Source of the DNA: Platycnemis pennipes
Taxonomy: Eukaryota; Arthropoda; Insecta; Odonata; Platycnemididae
Length of the DNA stretch: 64,000 nt
Direction of reading: 5' to 3'
Assembly: GCA_933228895.1 (NCBI GenBank)
Contig: OW121849.1
Location: 38,658,354 to 38,722,353, forward strand
Below are positions 51,325 to 63,030 of this stretch, in pieces (positions within the stretch are counted from its first letter, which is position 1; each line of letters starts with the position of its first letter). A program made the translations under genes and the position numbers. The notes beneath the pieces are model-generated. The model was not told where the DNA came from, searched no databases, and saw only the letters and a list, made by a program, of their open reading frames with translations.

Positions 51325-51430
51325 TCATGATCATAATCCAACAATCCTAAATTTGTTTTGACACAGCTCTCCACCTGATTCTCCTCCAAGCTATCCTCAA
51401 AATATTCTAAGAATTCCTCTCCTTCAGATC
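51325..51430 (-). mobile_element. RTE retrotransposon 3'-terminal fragment
   Basis: The + strand ATCATGATCATAATCCAACA, then TCCTAAATTTGTTTTGACAC, then AGCTCTCCACC parallels the 3' terminus of the copies at 37180 and 62617. Only the last roughly 30 codons (about ENQVESCVKTNLGLL) remain. Confidence 0.62.
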
Positions 51431-52400
51431 TTTCACTTTCAATTCCAGCCTTAAAATCAAAACGACAGCGATCACTCTATGACATGAGAGAGTCGAGTTT
51501 AGTATCATAAAATCTCACGCAATATCCCCTAATTACTGAATTTAATATGAGTGTAGTATACAAATACTATGTGAATGCTGCATTCAATACATAGCGGGAA
51601 AGTGGTGCTGACTCTGTGGTGCTGGCCTCCCCATTTCCGTCCCGATAGCGATTTATGTGACTTGGGAAAGGGGTGCACAGAACAGCAGGTTGATGCTCAG
51701 ATTCCCGTGTTTCTCTTCCACGCGCACTTCCCCCATGTCGTCGGGACGTGGGACGGGTTCGGCAAAGGGAATGCGGGGATGTCAGGAGGGGATGGGGTTT
51801 TGGGAAGAAGGGTTCCGTGGGGGGGGACGAGGGTGCGCTGGATGCAGTGGGTGCAGAAAGGGAGATTGGAGTCCGGCCATGGGGGTTGAGTGATGTGGTG
51901 CGGGAGGGGGGTGGGATGTGGAGGGGTTGGGGAAGAGGGTGGAACAGGTATTCCCTCGCGGATGGGAGATGCGTGTGCCCCTCGTTCTGTTTGTCGACAC
52001 GGCGCCAGCTGCAAAAACGGCGGTGACCACGTTCGGAGTCCGACTGCGGAGCCATCTTGTCCGAGAGGGTCATCAGTCGAAAAGCGGTCTTTTCATATTT
52101 TCGCCACGCAATGGGGATTGTTTGCCGGGCCCTAATATTTGACGTCGCGCTCCGCTTCCTAATGCAAACCAGTCATTTGTTTTACGTCACGAAACTGTAC
52201 GCAAATAAAGGGACCCTGTGCCGTTTTTCATTTGTTTCCGTTTTTTTGCCTCTGTTGTTCCCACCGTTCTCTATCGGAGCATACTCTCTATCCACTTGGT
52301 TGGTTTAAATAGATGTTTCGAATGTTATGCTGAACGAACTCCCGCTCTTTGTCTAGCCATCACTAAAACATCATAGTTTTTACCCTAACTTAAGTAAGAA
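51431..52400. other. Non-coding stretch with purine-rich island
   Basis: The + strand is strongly G-rich at about 51740-51960. Frames of 74-168 codons overlap on both strands there and are low complexity. Positions 52100-52310 are mixed, with no gene recognised. Confidence 0.42.
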
Positions 52401-52404
52401 CGCG

Positions 52405-52418
52405 TATAAACGTATAAG
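52405..52418 (+). promoter_or_regulatory. Candidate TATA boxes
   Basis: TATAAA at 52405-52410 and TATAAG at 52413-52418 precede a TCATTC initiator-like string at about 52458-52463 and lie upstream of the short candidate exon that ends at a GTAAGT donor (52596). This is supported only by motif order. Confidence 0.28.
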
Positions 52419-52541
52419 AGGAGCGGTTCATCCCAAGCCAGACTTGGTCTCATGCGTCATTCATCGTGAGCCCTAGAAGGAACATTGCCTTCCTTAACCT
52501 TATCAGATACTTTTGAATTGAAGGATCAAATCAGTTTCAAG

Positions 52542-52595
52542 ATGAAGGAAAATTTATGTGAGAAAAAAATCATCATGAAGGCTGTAACGATAACG
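52542..52595 (+). CDS. Candidate first coding exon of an unidentified secreted protein
   Basis: Two in-frame ATGs (52542 and 52575) lead to a strong donor, GTAAGT, at 52596. From the second ATG the exon reads MKAVTIT, a short signal-peptide start interrupted by a phase-0 intron, a layout common in insect cuticular and other secreted-protein genes. If unspliced, the frame continues as a hydrophobic run (VSFWTVFASFAF) and stops at about 52660. Tandem TATA-like boxes lie 125-170 bp upstream. No matching second exon was recognised downstream. It may equally be chance. Confidence 0.25.
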
Positions 52596-55390
52596 GTAAG
52601 TTTTTGGACAGTTTTTGCTTCTTTTGCCTTTGACTTACCCCACGTAAATTTCGCCTAATATCAATACTACCATCTTCTAAACTTAGCAAAAGCTCTTCAC
52701 TTCTTTTAGATTATATCATGCTGTAAAGAATTCATATCTGTTTCTTTCCGCCCTCCCATTTGTTCATCTTAATCTCTTCTGTCACAACTTCCAAGACCAC
52801 GTTTTATAACCATAGAATCCCCACCCTCCATATTACAATTAAATAAGATGGAAATAGGCTTGGGGAATAAGAAATATGAGGCGTAAATATTTAAGTATAT
52901 ACACCAGAAGAACATTATTAAGAGAAAATTATGGGAAATGGGAAACTTAATCAGGACATAAATTTTGATTCATTTCCCATCACTTATGAATTGTCAATTT
53001 ACGTGCGCTAGAAATTTTGCCTTTTTATGCGCCATTCGAGTATTGCAACGATTTCAGAGCGAGGGACAGTCCATGTACGGTTCTCAGCTCACCACTAAGC
53101 CCTATCCATACCTTAATATATATGTGACAAGGCATTACTGGGTTAATGGAACGTAGGCAATCTTTCGGTCTTTTTAAATCATCTAAATACGAATTCCTAA
53201 ATTTCAAAACTGGGGATCGTACTAAGTTTCAATCAATGTAAGGTACTTTTATCTGAAAAATTACCTGCAGTTTATTCATATCAATATCCTTGAATTTCTC
53301 TCAATGGCGGAGGGCTCTCAAGACTCCTTTAAAAGCAGGCAAGAAGATTATAAGCTTTCACATATCATACAATGCGGTATTTTTTCGCCTCGTGACCTCA
53401 TCACTTGCGGTCGTGGTTCGAGATATTGGCTCGAGTTGCCTCTGTCCGACTCTCCGTGCACCAAGGCAGAGATTCACGATTCCCCTTCTCCTCATCTCCA
53501 TTCGCGTCCGAAATTTGATCCCCGTCCAATTCTCGGGCATTAATATTCCGTTTCTCCTTCCGCGCAACTTTATTTTGCCTCTCCCCCAGAACCAATTGCC
53601 TCATTCTTCCGAGATCATTTTTCTCAAAATTCTCCGCTCCCCCCCGTCCATCCGAGAGCCTGAAGCCCTTTCCCCCACCCCCACACCGCCCCTCTCCCCC
53701 CTATCCGCTCATTTTAGCCCTCCGCAGTCCCTCCCACGAAACACCCGTCATCTCTCTTCTCCCATTTCCTGTCTCAATTATTCCAGGCCGACCTCCCAAT
53801 TCCGGGCACCGTGGAGAGTTCCGCCTTTTCTCTTTCCCCAGACCCCTTGCCACCAGCCCGCACCCTTTGTGCACCCCCCCCCCCCCACACCAAGCCGCCA
53901 CACCCTCTCCCTCGCCACACCCCCCTCCCCACTCAACCACCCCCGACACCACGCTAGGGGGTGCGCCTGTTAATATGCCGGGGAGGATTCCAGATCAAAG
54001 GAGAGTTCGAGGAAAAAAAGGCGGGTGCGTAATTTAATGACACTTTTCTCATCACCATACCTCTCTTTCCTTCCTTCTCTCTCCCTCTTCGGGTTCGCCA
54101 ACATCCTCCTTCCCTTCTCTCCCCATCGCTCCTTCAAACCTCTCTCTCTCCTCCTTCACTCATATCTCTTCGCTTTCATCTCAGCTTCTCCCACTTGCTA
54201 GCCATTCCTCATTTCTTCATCATGTCAACTCTCTTGCCCCTTCTTTCTATCTATAAAAAAATCCCTCATCTTTTCCTCGTCTTTCCTAGTCTTGCTACAT
54301 TAAAACCGTTTCCATTCACGCCCCGGCTCCGCGCGTGACTTCGCGAAATCACTTCATTGAATTTTGACCAGCAATTTTTCTGTTATTTCCGTGCTCGAAA
54401 TCGTTTTTCATTTCCCAATACTGGTGATCGATCCATTAAAATAACGTTTCAACCTGCTGGTCATCATTGGTGTCGAAATTCATTTTCAGACAAGGGTTCA
54501 TGATTATCATAATTATAAGAACCCGTAATTCACGTTGTTTAAACTGCTTCATCCTTTGTATGAAGTCAATTACGGGCTTAAAACTAATTACGTGGCGGCC
54601 ACGTTATTTTCCGTGAATATATAATTCGAGTTTTCTTTTCGTAATCAGATTTCAGCTCACCGCCCTGACGTGGAAAGCTTCCGTGTGATTGCACTGAGGT
54701 AATTTGAATTTAATCTGCCCCCTGAAGCATTTTATGTGACAAAGGTGCAAAATGAAAATCAAAGGGGTGCTACTTGAAAAATTCGATTATTATTTAATCT
54801 GGCCGGTAATTATTATTTAGTATTTTACATTCAGCGAGCTTAATTGCGTTGAGGTTTTGTTTCGTTCACCGATGATGAAACTTCGTTTTTTAAACTCATT
54901 AAGGATCGTGAAAGTTGATTAATTGTTCTGAGAATGACAGCAGCATAATGTATAACTATCTAGTAATTAACTATGAATGTACAAGTGCGACTGATGAAAC
55001 TCTCTAATCTGTCTCATGCATTGTCTCCAATTTCACTTTTTGGAAGTGAATCCTATTATTCAATCCCATATATCTTTTTTATGTACAATTATTCAAGGTA
55101 TACCATAGAGTCCAATGTGAACCATTTTTATAGGCACAGATTCATTAAAATTTTTTTCAAATATTTTTTCGCAATATAATGTTCTCCTCTTTTAATGCTG
55201 ATATGTTGGCCACAGGTCAATAATTACCTCGTGGTCAAATTAGCTCTTAAGCTAAAGGATTGTAAGTTTTAATCCTTTATTTATTTTATGTTATTTTTAT
55301 TGAGACAATAACTGACTTTATTATTTTGTTTCCTTTATATTGTTATGTAGGAATTATTCTTCTTTTGTTTGTAAATCATATAGTAGGTAC
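52596..55390. other. Non-coding stretch with a large pyrimidine-rich island
   Basis: The + strand is C/T-rich at about 53430-54280, including a 13-base C run at 53874-53886 and CTCTCT segments. The 227-codon + frame (53290-53973) becomes Pro/Ser/His low complexity over the island. From 54350 to 54960 there is AT-rich unique sequence with no recognised feature. Confidence 0.45.
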
Positions 55391-55391
55391 T

Positions 55392-55471
55392 TGCAGCTGA
55401 AAATATAAATCAATTTGTCATGTACTTGTACTCCATGGGACTATATGGTCCCGGAGTAAGTAAACTTGGTA
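55392..55471 (-). repeat. Dispersed hairpin repeat, copy 2
   Basis: Reverse complement of copy 1 at 50681. Here the fold is better: TACTCC pairs with GGAGTA, and GGGAC with GTCCC, around a 6-base loop with a 2-base AT bulge. The match to copy 1 extends through TTTATATTTT and AGCTGC. Confidence 0.75.
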
Positions 55472-55561
55472 TATATCTATCTAAATTTAGGTTACTCAAC
55501 GGTATACTTTTCTTCTCATGCTTTTCCCCTAGGAAAACCATGAGACAAGGTGTAACGAACA

Positions 55562-55592
55562 GTTTCTAAGATGTAACCTACATCTTAGAAAC
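55562..55592. repeat. Perfect 14-bp hairpin with a 3-base loop
   Basis: GTTTCTAAGATGTA (55562-55575) pairs exactly with TACATCTTAGAAAC (55579-55592). A short direct repeat, CCCGTAGGTGAAT, follows at about 55617-55647. The stem is too short for a microRNA precursor. Confidence 0.8.
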
Positions 55593-55649
55593 ATTTAACA
55601 GTCAGCATACCCAGACCCGTAGGTGAATCGCTGCCCGTAGGTGAATGAA

Positions 55650-58600
55650 GAGTTGTCAAATTTATCTGATCAGTTGGAATGAAATATTCACATTTAATTG
55701 ATTTCCCAAGCCCCTGGTTGAAGGAGAGATTTAAAACGTCAGTTTTTGTTTTTCTTATACAAAATTTTCAACTCCAAAGATATAACAGTACTTCTTCCTG
55801 GCCGTTCCTAATTGTCTCATATTTTTATATCCTCAGTGCATTTGAGTGTGCACCACAAGAGCTTTGTCTTGCTGCGCATTTTTTGTTGGTCAAGGATGAA
55901 AATATTTATATTATGCTTCAACGTACTTGGTTTTGTAGGCAATTATGAAGAAAACGCACAATAAAGACAATTAGTAAGCTTTTGCTGCTGGCATGGCTGC
56001 TCATTAAAAGTTTACTAATTTAATTATGATTCCGTTTATAACTGGTGTCTATTGCGAGTCATATGCTTCTATTATGCTCTGAAAATAATATTGATCCACT
56101 GGGAGCCTCAAATATGGGTAGCTTATTTGCATAATTTGCGGTATTTCTTGCCATTTAGAACTGGAAAGAGCGCAGCATTGTGCATAAGATATGGTCCAAG
56201 CGTTCGCATTCATGCGTTGCAAGTTTAGTGGTGGCCTGAAGTTTTGGAGAAAATAATCATGTTGAAAAACGTTACATCTTCCCATTCCATCGCACAAATT
56301 CATCCTTCATTGAAGTGCTTGCCTCGGTCCAAATTCCTGGGCGTATTTTTCCGCGCAGAATGATGCCAGCACCTAGATGCATTCAGAGTACAACACCATG
56401 CGCAGAATTTCCTCTATCTCGTGGTTACGGAAATATGAATTGTTTCTCTCAAAACTGGCGAATTCCATTTCGTATAAACTTGTCCCGCGGCTATTTAATG
56501 TCGCGGTCAGGATCTCATTTGAAAAATGACCCTACGGGTTTCTCTTTCTCTCTCTGCAACTGCTCTTTCTGTTTTGACGGCAGACCCCGGCCAAGCCTCC
56601 CCCCTTCCTCTAAATCCAACTCCCTCCTAACCAATCCCCCTCTCCCGGCGATTTCACTCTCCTTCGCCATCCCACAAACGTCCCTTTTATTCTCTTCACC
56701 TCCCTCCTCTCTAGTCCCCGCCCTTCAGAGCGCAGAATATATTTTTTCCCCCGGCCACCCCGCACGGTAGGTACTCCAGTCGCACGTAATAATAAACAAC
56801 GCGTCCTTCATTTAATTTTTGTGCCCATCATTGGCCAAAGGGATGCAAATTTTCCCCCTAAAATATTGATGGATGGATTGCTACATATACATGTACATAA
56901 TATGTACGTTTTTTTTTGCCAAAATTATCAAATTCGGTGTTTGTTCTGGGGAATGGAAGTTTTTTTCTCTTTCATCGGTCGCTCTGAGTGCCTGGCTACA
57001 GCGAGCAAATACGCACGCTGCGCTCTTGGTCTGAATATTATTCATTGAAACGTTACCCGGAAAGACAGAAGATGTGTGTTTGCATGGGAGTCCATTTGAA
57101 TCCGTGTTTGCAAAAACTGGCTCTTTGATTTCTCTCATTTTCTAATTTTCATTTCACTTCTTTTTGCTACGTTTCATAGTTTTTCCTCCCTCCTTTTGAT
57201 AATGCACCTTTACCAATGCTCATATTAATATATACATTTTCTGTAACTATACAGCTTTAATCACTAAATTTATCGTGTATTAATGAAATTTTTGTTAATT
57301 TTTACCACGGTAAATTACCAAAGGTACGAGGAGTTATGTTATGTTTTTGCAATTAATGACTTGCTGCTCTTTGTAATTGGGATATTTTAGCATGTTCGTT
57401 GGTGTAATTCATAAGCATGTTCATCCTCTGCAAGTAATGAGGTTGTTTCCACGGAATGGCTGTTATTTTTTTCTTTTTCTTGCCGCAATTTTTTCCTCGC
57501 GGATAAATGCATGGAATATTCCTCCTTTTGCAGCAGTAATAATTCATTCGATGCGTAAAACTAAACCGTTTGCAGTATAGCGAATTAGCGTATAAATATG
57601 TATAGCATGGAGGTGACAAACCAATTTGAAGATTGGATCTTACGTTGGTGCGGAATGAACTCCGTAGGTAAGGTTATCATTCCTTTTGCATCAGACGCGA
57701 AGTTGATGGTTAATGCATTGAAGTAGTGTGCGCCCTAGCGATTCCAGCGAGTCGGGTCGAAAAAGGTCCATGTCTTAATTTTTTGCAACGAAACGGCATC
57801 AGCGTGATTCAGGCTACTTTATTTCCTTATCTTGGCATATTTCCACCGCATTCTTGCCAAGCCTAATGCATTATTCATTTCCCTCGGACGGCAGAGACTT
57901 ATTCCCCTTACCCCTCTGATGTAAGCTACGGTTCCTTACCCCCTGGTTTGATCAGAAAAACATACGTACTTGAACGGAAACGCAGATAACCGGAGCAGCC
58001 AGTCCCTACACGACCCTTCTCGGCCCCTCGAGGAAAAAAAACAAGAAAGAAACCTCCTGCAGGAGGGAACTCTATGGCCTTCCCTCCTTGCGAAATGGTC
58101 GTAAATGTCTTCCATCCGCCGTTGTATCGCCTCCTGCCATTTTGGAACTGGAGAAGGAGGGAAGCATAAGGTTGTGCGGGGGAACGTCCAGCGGGCGGCC
58201 ATAAGTAGCGTCCTTAATGGCCTCCGTAATATCAGAATCTTCGGGGGGGAGAGTGGGGTGTCTTGAAGGGGGGGGGGAGGAAGAGGAGAGGTGGGGGGGG
58301 GCGGAGGTGCTGGAGGCGGCGCCGGCGGAAGACTGGGTCGGGCAAGTGTGGAAGAGGGTTGACAGAGAGATGTAAAGGAAAAGGGGATGCAAATGGGGGA
58401 TTTGTGGACGAAGGAGGGTGAGGAAGGAGGGTGAGGAACGAGGTTGGGGAGGGGAAACAGGGTCAGAGAGGAGAGAAGGGGGTGGGTGTGATGGCGAGTG
58501 GTTTGCTGGAGGACAGATGGCAATACTCCGGAGTGCCTACATTCAAGCCCGTGTCACAACGTGTAAAATGAAATCTGAAGCCGAAATAATGATGCACGAG

Positions 58601-59489
58601 AAATACACAATTGATGTCAGATGTAAATTGGTTTTCGTCGTGATTCTCTTACTGTGAATTGCAAGAAAATAATTTGAAGAAGTCCGGATTTTTCCTGATT
58701 AAGAATCACGGCTCTACTCCTGCCAACTAATTAGAATTTCCTCTTTGTAATTTATCCCCTATGCCAAAGATACATCCTTGGAAGGAAAAGCAAGCATGTC
58801 GCTCATAGCTTTTTATCGGATGATAACCGAAATACCATTTTCTTTACGCTTTTAAATTAATGAAGATAAGACGCATGGGAATAAGGGGATCCGTAGATGA
58901 TTTAATTAGGCATCATAGTCTGTAAATTATGCTCCAAGGGGAGTTGGCACAATAATTCCTGAGAAATGATGATGGCAGCATTAGATTCTAAAATGCTACT
59001 TGTTACTAATGACTTTTACACTTCTTGAATACAACTATCAGTGGGATATTATTATAAAACTAAATACGGAGAATACCACATAGCCTACGTTGACTTCAGC
59101 TCTAATATTTACTGAAAGACGAATTCGGTTTATATGATAAATGAAATGTTGTAGTGCCGAACAAAATCTTGTTGTCCTGTGTTGTACCCATAGAGATGGA
59201 AATGGAAGGTTTTTGGTTCCTTTATTCAAACACCTTTGCTCCTGCGTGAGGCCAGAAAGGTGGGAGGAGAGAGGAAAGTCAGTAGATTAAAGGGGACGAT
59301 TTCGCGGAAGGCAAGAGATGTGGCAGGCGGGGAATAGGAGACGCTTGTGGAATTCTGGGAGCGAAATTCGTCGAGGAAGAAAAAATGGGGGATCGGATTG
59401 AAGAGGGAAATGGCAGAGGGTGAAGAGCGTAATTGAGGGACTGGGAGAATGGAGGTAAAGCAAAGGGGATTTAACTGATGGAAGATGGT
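55650..59489. other. Non-coding stretch with three composition islands
   Basis: C/T-rich at about 56570-56770; strongly G-rich (+ strand) at about 58220-58500, with a GAAGGAGGGTGAG direct repeat near 58409; and G/A-rich at about 59240-59480. Frames here (up to 195 codons, - strand, 57936-58523) follow these islands. No gene recognised. Confidence 0.42.
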
Positions 59490-59719
59490 GTAGTTCCCGA
59501 AAATATTGAGATATATGTGAGGAATGAAATAAAAAAACTATTATTTTTATAATAGCAGTCAAGATTGTAGTTCCTCAAAATATCAAGATATATGTGAGGA
59601 ATGAAATAAAAAAACTATTATTTTTATAATAGTAGTCAAGATTGTAGTTCCTCAAAATATCAAGATATATGTGAGGAATGAAAGAAAAAACTATTATTTT
59701 TATAATAGTAGTCAAGATT
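59490..59719. repeat. Structured 77-bp tandem repeat, three copies
   Basis: Units at 59490-59566, 59567-59643 and 59644-59719 (the last is 1 bp shorter). Copies 2 and 3 are nearly identical; copy 1 has several changes. Each unit holds two stem-loops. The first has outer arms TTCCTCA/TGAGGAA and inner arms ATATC/GATAT. The second is ACTATTAT-TTTT-ATAATAGT. Confidence 0.92.
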
Positions 59720-60745
59720 GTACGTGAACGAGGTGATTTCACCTATTGTTTTCAACTTAGGAAATGAATTTCTCCTAGCTCTTTCAGCATTGATTTTTTA
59801 ATATTTTACGAGGTAACTGTACTCCTGTGGTCACTAGTCTCTTGCAGAATAGGAGAGGAATAAGCTGTTTGAACAGAGAAAGCATCGAAAGTAAGAGTAA
59901 TTCATGCAAAATATAGCGTATTATGTAAGATAGCGTACATGTATGGGGCCTTATGTCAACTTTTGGAATTATCACATATACATGTCATAATCGGTATAGT
60001 GCCAATAATTTGTTGTTCAAGTGTAATAGGGATGTATCACTTCTTAAAAAGTTTTGAAAGGTAAACAGCCGATGCACGTTTAAGCCAGTAATTTGGTGAT
60101 TTGTTCTTTCTTTCTCGTCGCAAAATTGAGCAAAACATGAAAGGGAAATAACATTTAGCTTTGAATTTTGAATGTAGAGGCTAAAGTTCTCACACAGTTG
60201 TATTTTTTTGGGTTTTTCTTTCTCGGTGCCAGTCTCTTGGCCTTTTTCTCTGCACTGAAACATTAATCAGGAGAGAAATATAAGCCGGCAGATAACATCC
60301 GGTGCCTCATATTTTACTTCCTTATTCCATTTGTTACGAATTCATGATTCTGCATTGCCCATTGCTTGTTAGTCTCAATATTAGCACGAATTATATGTAG
60401 GTATCTGAAGAATCTTTCTGTGGTAAAAATATTGTTTTCAAAATATTACCTAACTTGAAAGTACTTACTTGGCTTATGCAGCATTCGCTCTATTTTTCTT
60501 ATCCTTTCGAAAGCGTTTTTGCAGCAGTGAAATCGGGTCAACTTTGATAAAGTGACTAGCAGGCACGTCGGATGATTTGACAGGTGTGAAAAACGGTCTC
60601 GCGACTAGCCTAGAGAATGATTAACGCTAGCATGGCTGATTGTATCCCAAGTAAAGGAGATAAAGCGTGCTTCTTAAACTTATAGCTTATTTTCTTGAGA
60701 TGAAACTGGTTAAGAAAGCATGAATTCAGCGAATCCATGTAAAAT
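59720..60745. other. Non-coding stretch
   Basis: No gene or repeat recognised. The longest frame (92 codons, - strand, 59985-60263) shows no motif. Confidence 0.4.
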
Positions 60746-60749
60746 CATA

Positions 60750-60920
60750 TTAATATATAAAAATGAAGTGGTGTCTGTCTGACTGCTTTATGTTCCGCAT
60801 CTCCTCAAAAACTACGAAACCGATTGAGCTGAAATTTTGTAGGATTCTAGTGTATACACTAGAAGGTGCTATAGGCTATATAAAAAGTCTCAGGGCCCGA
60901 GTTCGATTCTTGGTGCCAAT
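60750..60920 (+). repeat. Probable interspersed-repeat fragment
   Basis: AAAAACTACGAAACCGATTG, then AGCTGAAATTTTGTAGGATT, resembles a string (…AAACTACTGAACCGATTTTGA…) that I recall from arthropod repeats. It is followed by a B-box-like GAGTTCGATTC at about 60900-60910. The family is not identified, and only one copy is in the window. Confidence 0.35.
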
Positions 60921-62616
60921 TATGTATTTACATTGGTTAAAATGGACTTTTTCAATTTATGGTAGCGCAAGAATTTTTTATTTCGCTCAGTAAAATAACT
61001 AAATATCAGTCGATTTCTTTCATTCTTTCTGTATTTAATGGGAAAATGTTTAAACTTTCTTACTCGTAGAACCAATGTTCTCTTTGTTCTCCAGGTTTCT
61101 GGGAATTGTGTAATTTATTTGAAATGTACTGTTTTTTCGGTTCTTTTCAAGCAGATTGCTAAGGCCATTGCCCTTGTCGTCTCTGAAATGAAAACGTCGA
61201 TGATGCTTAAACAGTTCGTTATAGCGAGATGCCACAAACGGCATTGTGTTTTTCGCGAGGATATAGGAAGGTACTGAAGCCATTGTAGGCTATTCATGAA
61301 GCAAGATCAGCCATATTTTACCACACTAATATACGTGCTGACTGCTAGGCCTACTCACGGATTTAGAAGGTTTGCATTCGGTTAAAATTAGGAGTATTTA
61401 AATGAATGCTTCAGTGGTGTTCAAATTATTTAATGTTTTTTTTGTTTATTTACGGGTTTGTGCATTTGAACCAACCTAGGACATAAAGAGAAGAGATGAA
61501 ACGCTTTTGGAATCAGCGTTGATGAAGACAGCTTGAGATTTTAGATAGTTTAACAAAAACCAGGGAATAAAATTCAAATACCAATGGAGTATAATGTTTC
61601 GTTAAGTATCCGTGGGATGTTCATTAATGCCATTGCAATGCTAAAAAAGATCGTCCAAAAGCGATGCCCTAAATATCATTGCTCTTTTCGTGAAGGTATT
61701 GAAAGGTGCAAAAAGACGTATCTCAGCTAATTCTTGAATCTAGATAGGCCATTTCATTCGGAAAAATCATACGGACTTACTTTTCACGTTGCTCTCAGAA
61801 CAAATAGTTTTGAATTCGGTAAAAGTAAGAGTTTTTAAATGAAAGTTTCTGCGGGGTACAAAAGGTGAATATTTTTTATGATTTATACCATATTCCGAAG
61901 TGAACCGCTTTCAATATTGTTGTCTTTTGAAACACAACAAAGTTATTAAAAACTTAAATTAAGTCTAATCAAAAATAAGAGTAGAATTATGAAAAAAATT
62001 GTAGTGTAGGTCTTATAGGTCAAATATACAGTAGAAGGTGTGAATATACGCAACCGTCGACAAGTGCCTGGTTAAAGTAGGCTAAATCTGTGCTAGGTAA
62101 TAATAATAGAACTTACTCTAATTGGAATAAAATGCATTAATACCTATCCGTTGGAAGTTATTTGACGCCATTATCATGAAGTTGGAGAATTGAGACAAAC
62201 ATAACATATATTAAAGGCCAGAGAAAACTTTTTTGCCGAAAAGGTGGGAGCTAACATTCCTAAAAACCCGAATTTGCCCTCATTGTCAACAATAGACAGG
62301 CAGCCATTCGTATGCACCCTCCCTTCTAACCAACTTTGTGTCTTCTGGCCTGAAGGTTTCTAAATAATATTCTTATTTTTGTAAAGGTTCAGGTGAGTCC
62401 AGGCAGTAATTACATGTTTACATTGGTTTAAATTATAATTTTGGTTCCGATAGTGTCTTGGAGCCGTAGCTAACTCCATGACACAAGTTTGTTACAATTT
62501 CTTAATACAATTTGTAATTATTATATTTCTCCCTCCCGTTGAATTTTAACGAGCACCTTCATCTAGCTCTTTATAATGCGATGTATTATCGCAGTTGGTA
62601 TCATACGACATAAGTA
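60921..62616. other. Non-coding stretch
   Basis: AT-rich, with no recognised gene, repeat or RNA. Confidence 0.4.
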
Positions 62617-63030
62617 ACCATCATCATCATTAGTCATCAATCCTCTGATTGGTTTGATGCAGCTCTCCACTGAGTTCTTCTATCGGATAATCTCTTCATT
62701 TTAGCGTATTTCTTCTCTTGCACACCCTTCTTCTATTGTTTCATACATCTCACTCGAGGCATTCCTTTGCCATTCTTCCCATCCACTTGTCCTTCAACGA
62801 TTGTCTTCATCAGGTCTTCGTGTCTTAAGATATGGCCGATTAAGTTCTCCCGTCTACTTCGTAGAGTTTTCAGCAGGCTTCTTTATCTCCCACTTTTCTT
62901 AATACTTCTTCCTTTGCCACTCGGTATATCCATTTACTCTTCATCATTCTTATGTAGCACCACATTTTGAATGCTTCCACCCATTTATTCTCCGCTTCTA
63001 TCATCTTCCATACCTCACTTCCGTAAAGAA
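62617..63030 (-). mobile_element. RTE retrotransposon 3' fragment
   Basis: The + strand starts CATCATCATTAGTCATCAAT and continues GATTGGTTTGATGCAGCTCT, the shared RTE 3' terminus. On the - strand, broken frames read EAFKMWCYIRMMKSKWIYRV, then AKEEVLRKVG, matching EAFEMWYYRIMMEIKLNDRV...TNEEVLTRVG at 37.5 kb. Stops and frameshifts interrupt it. Confidence 0.83.

Noticed and set aside
53290..53973. A 227-codon + frame downstream of the candidate 52.5 kb exon
   Set aside because: I considered it as that exon's continuation, but most of it is polypyrimidine-derived Pro/Ser/His sequence with no acceptor-supported start and no secreted-protein features.
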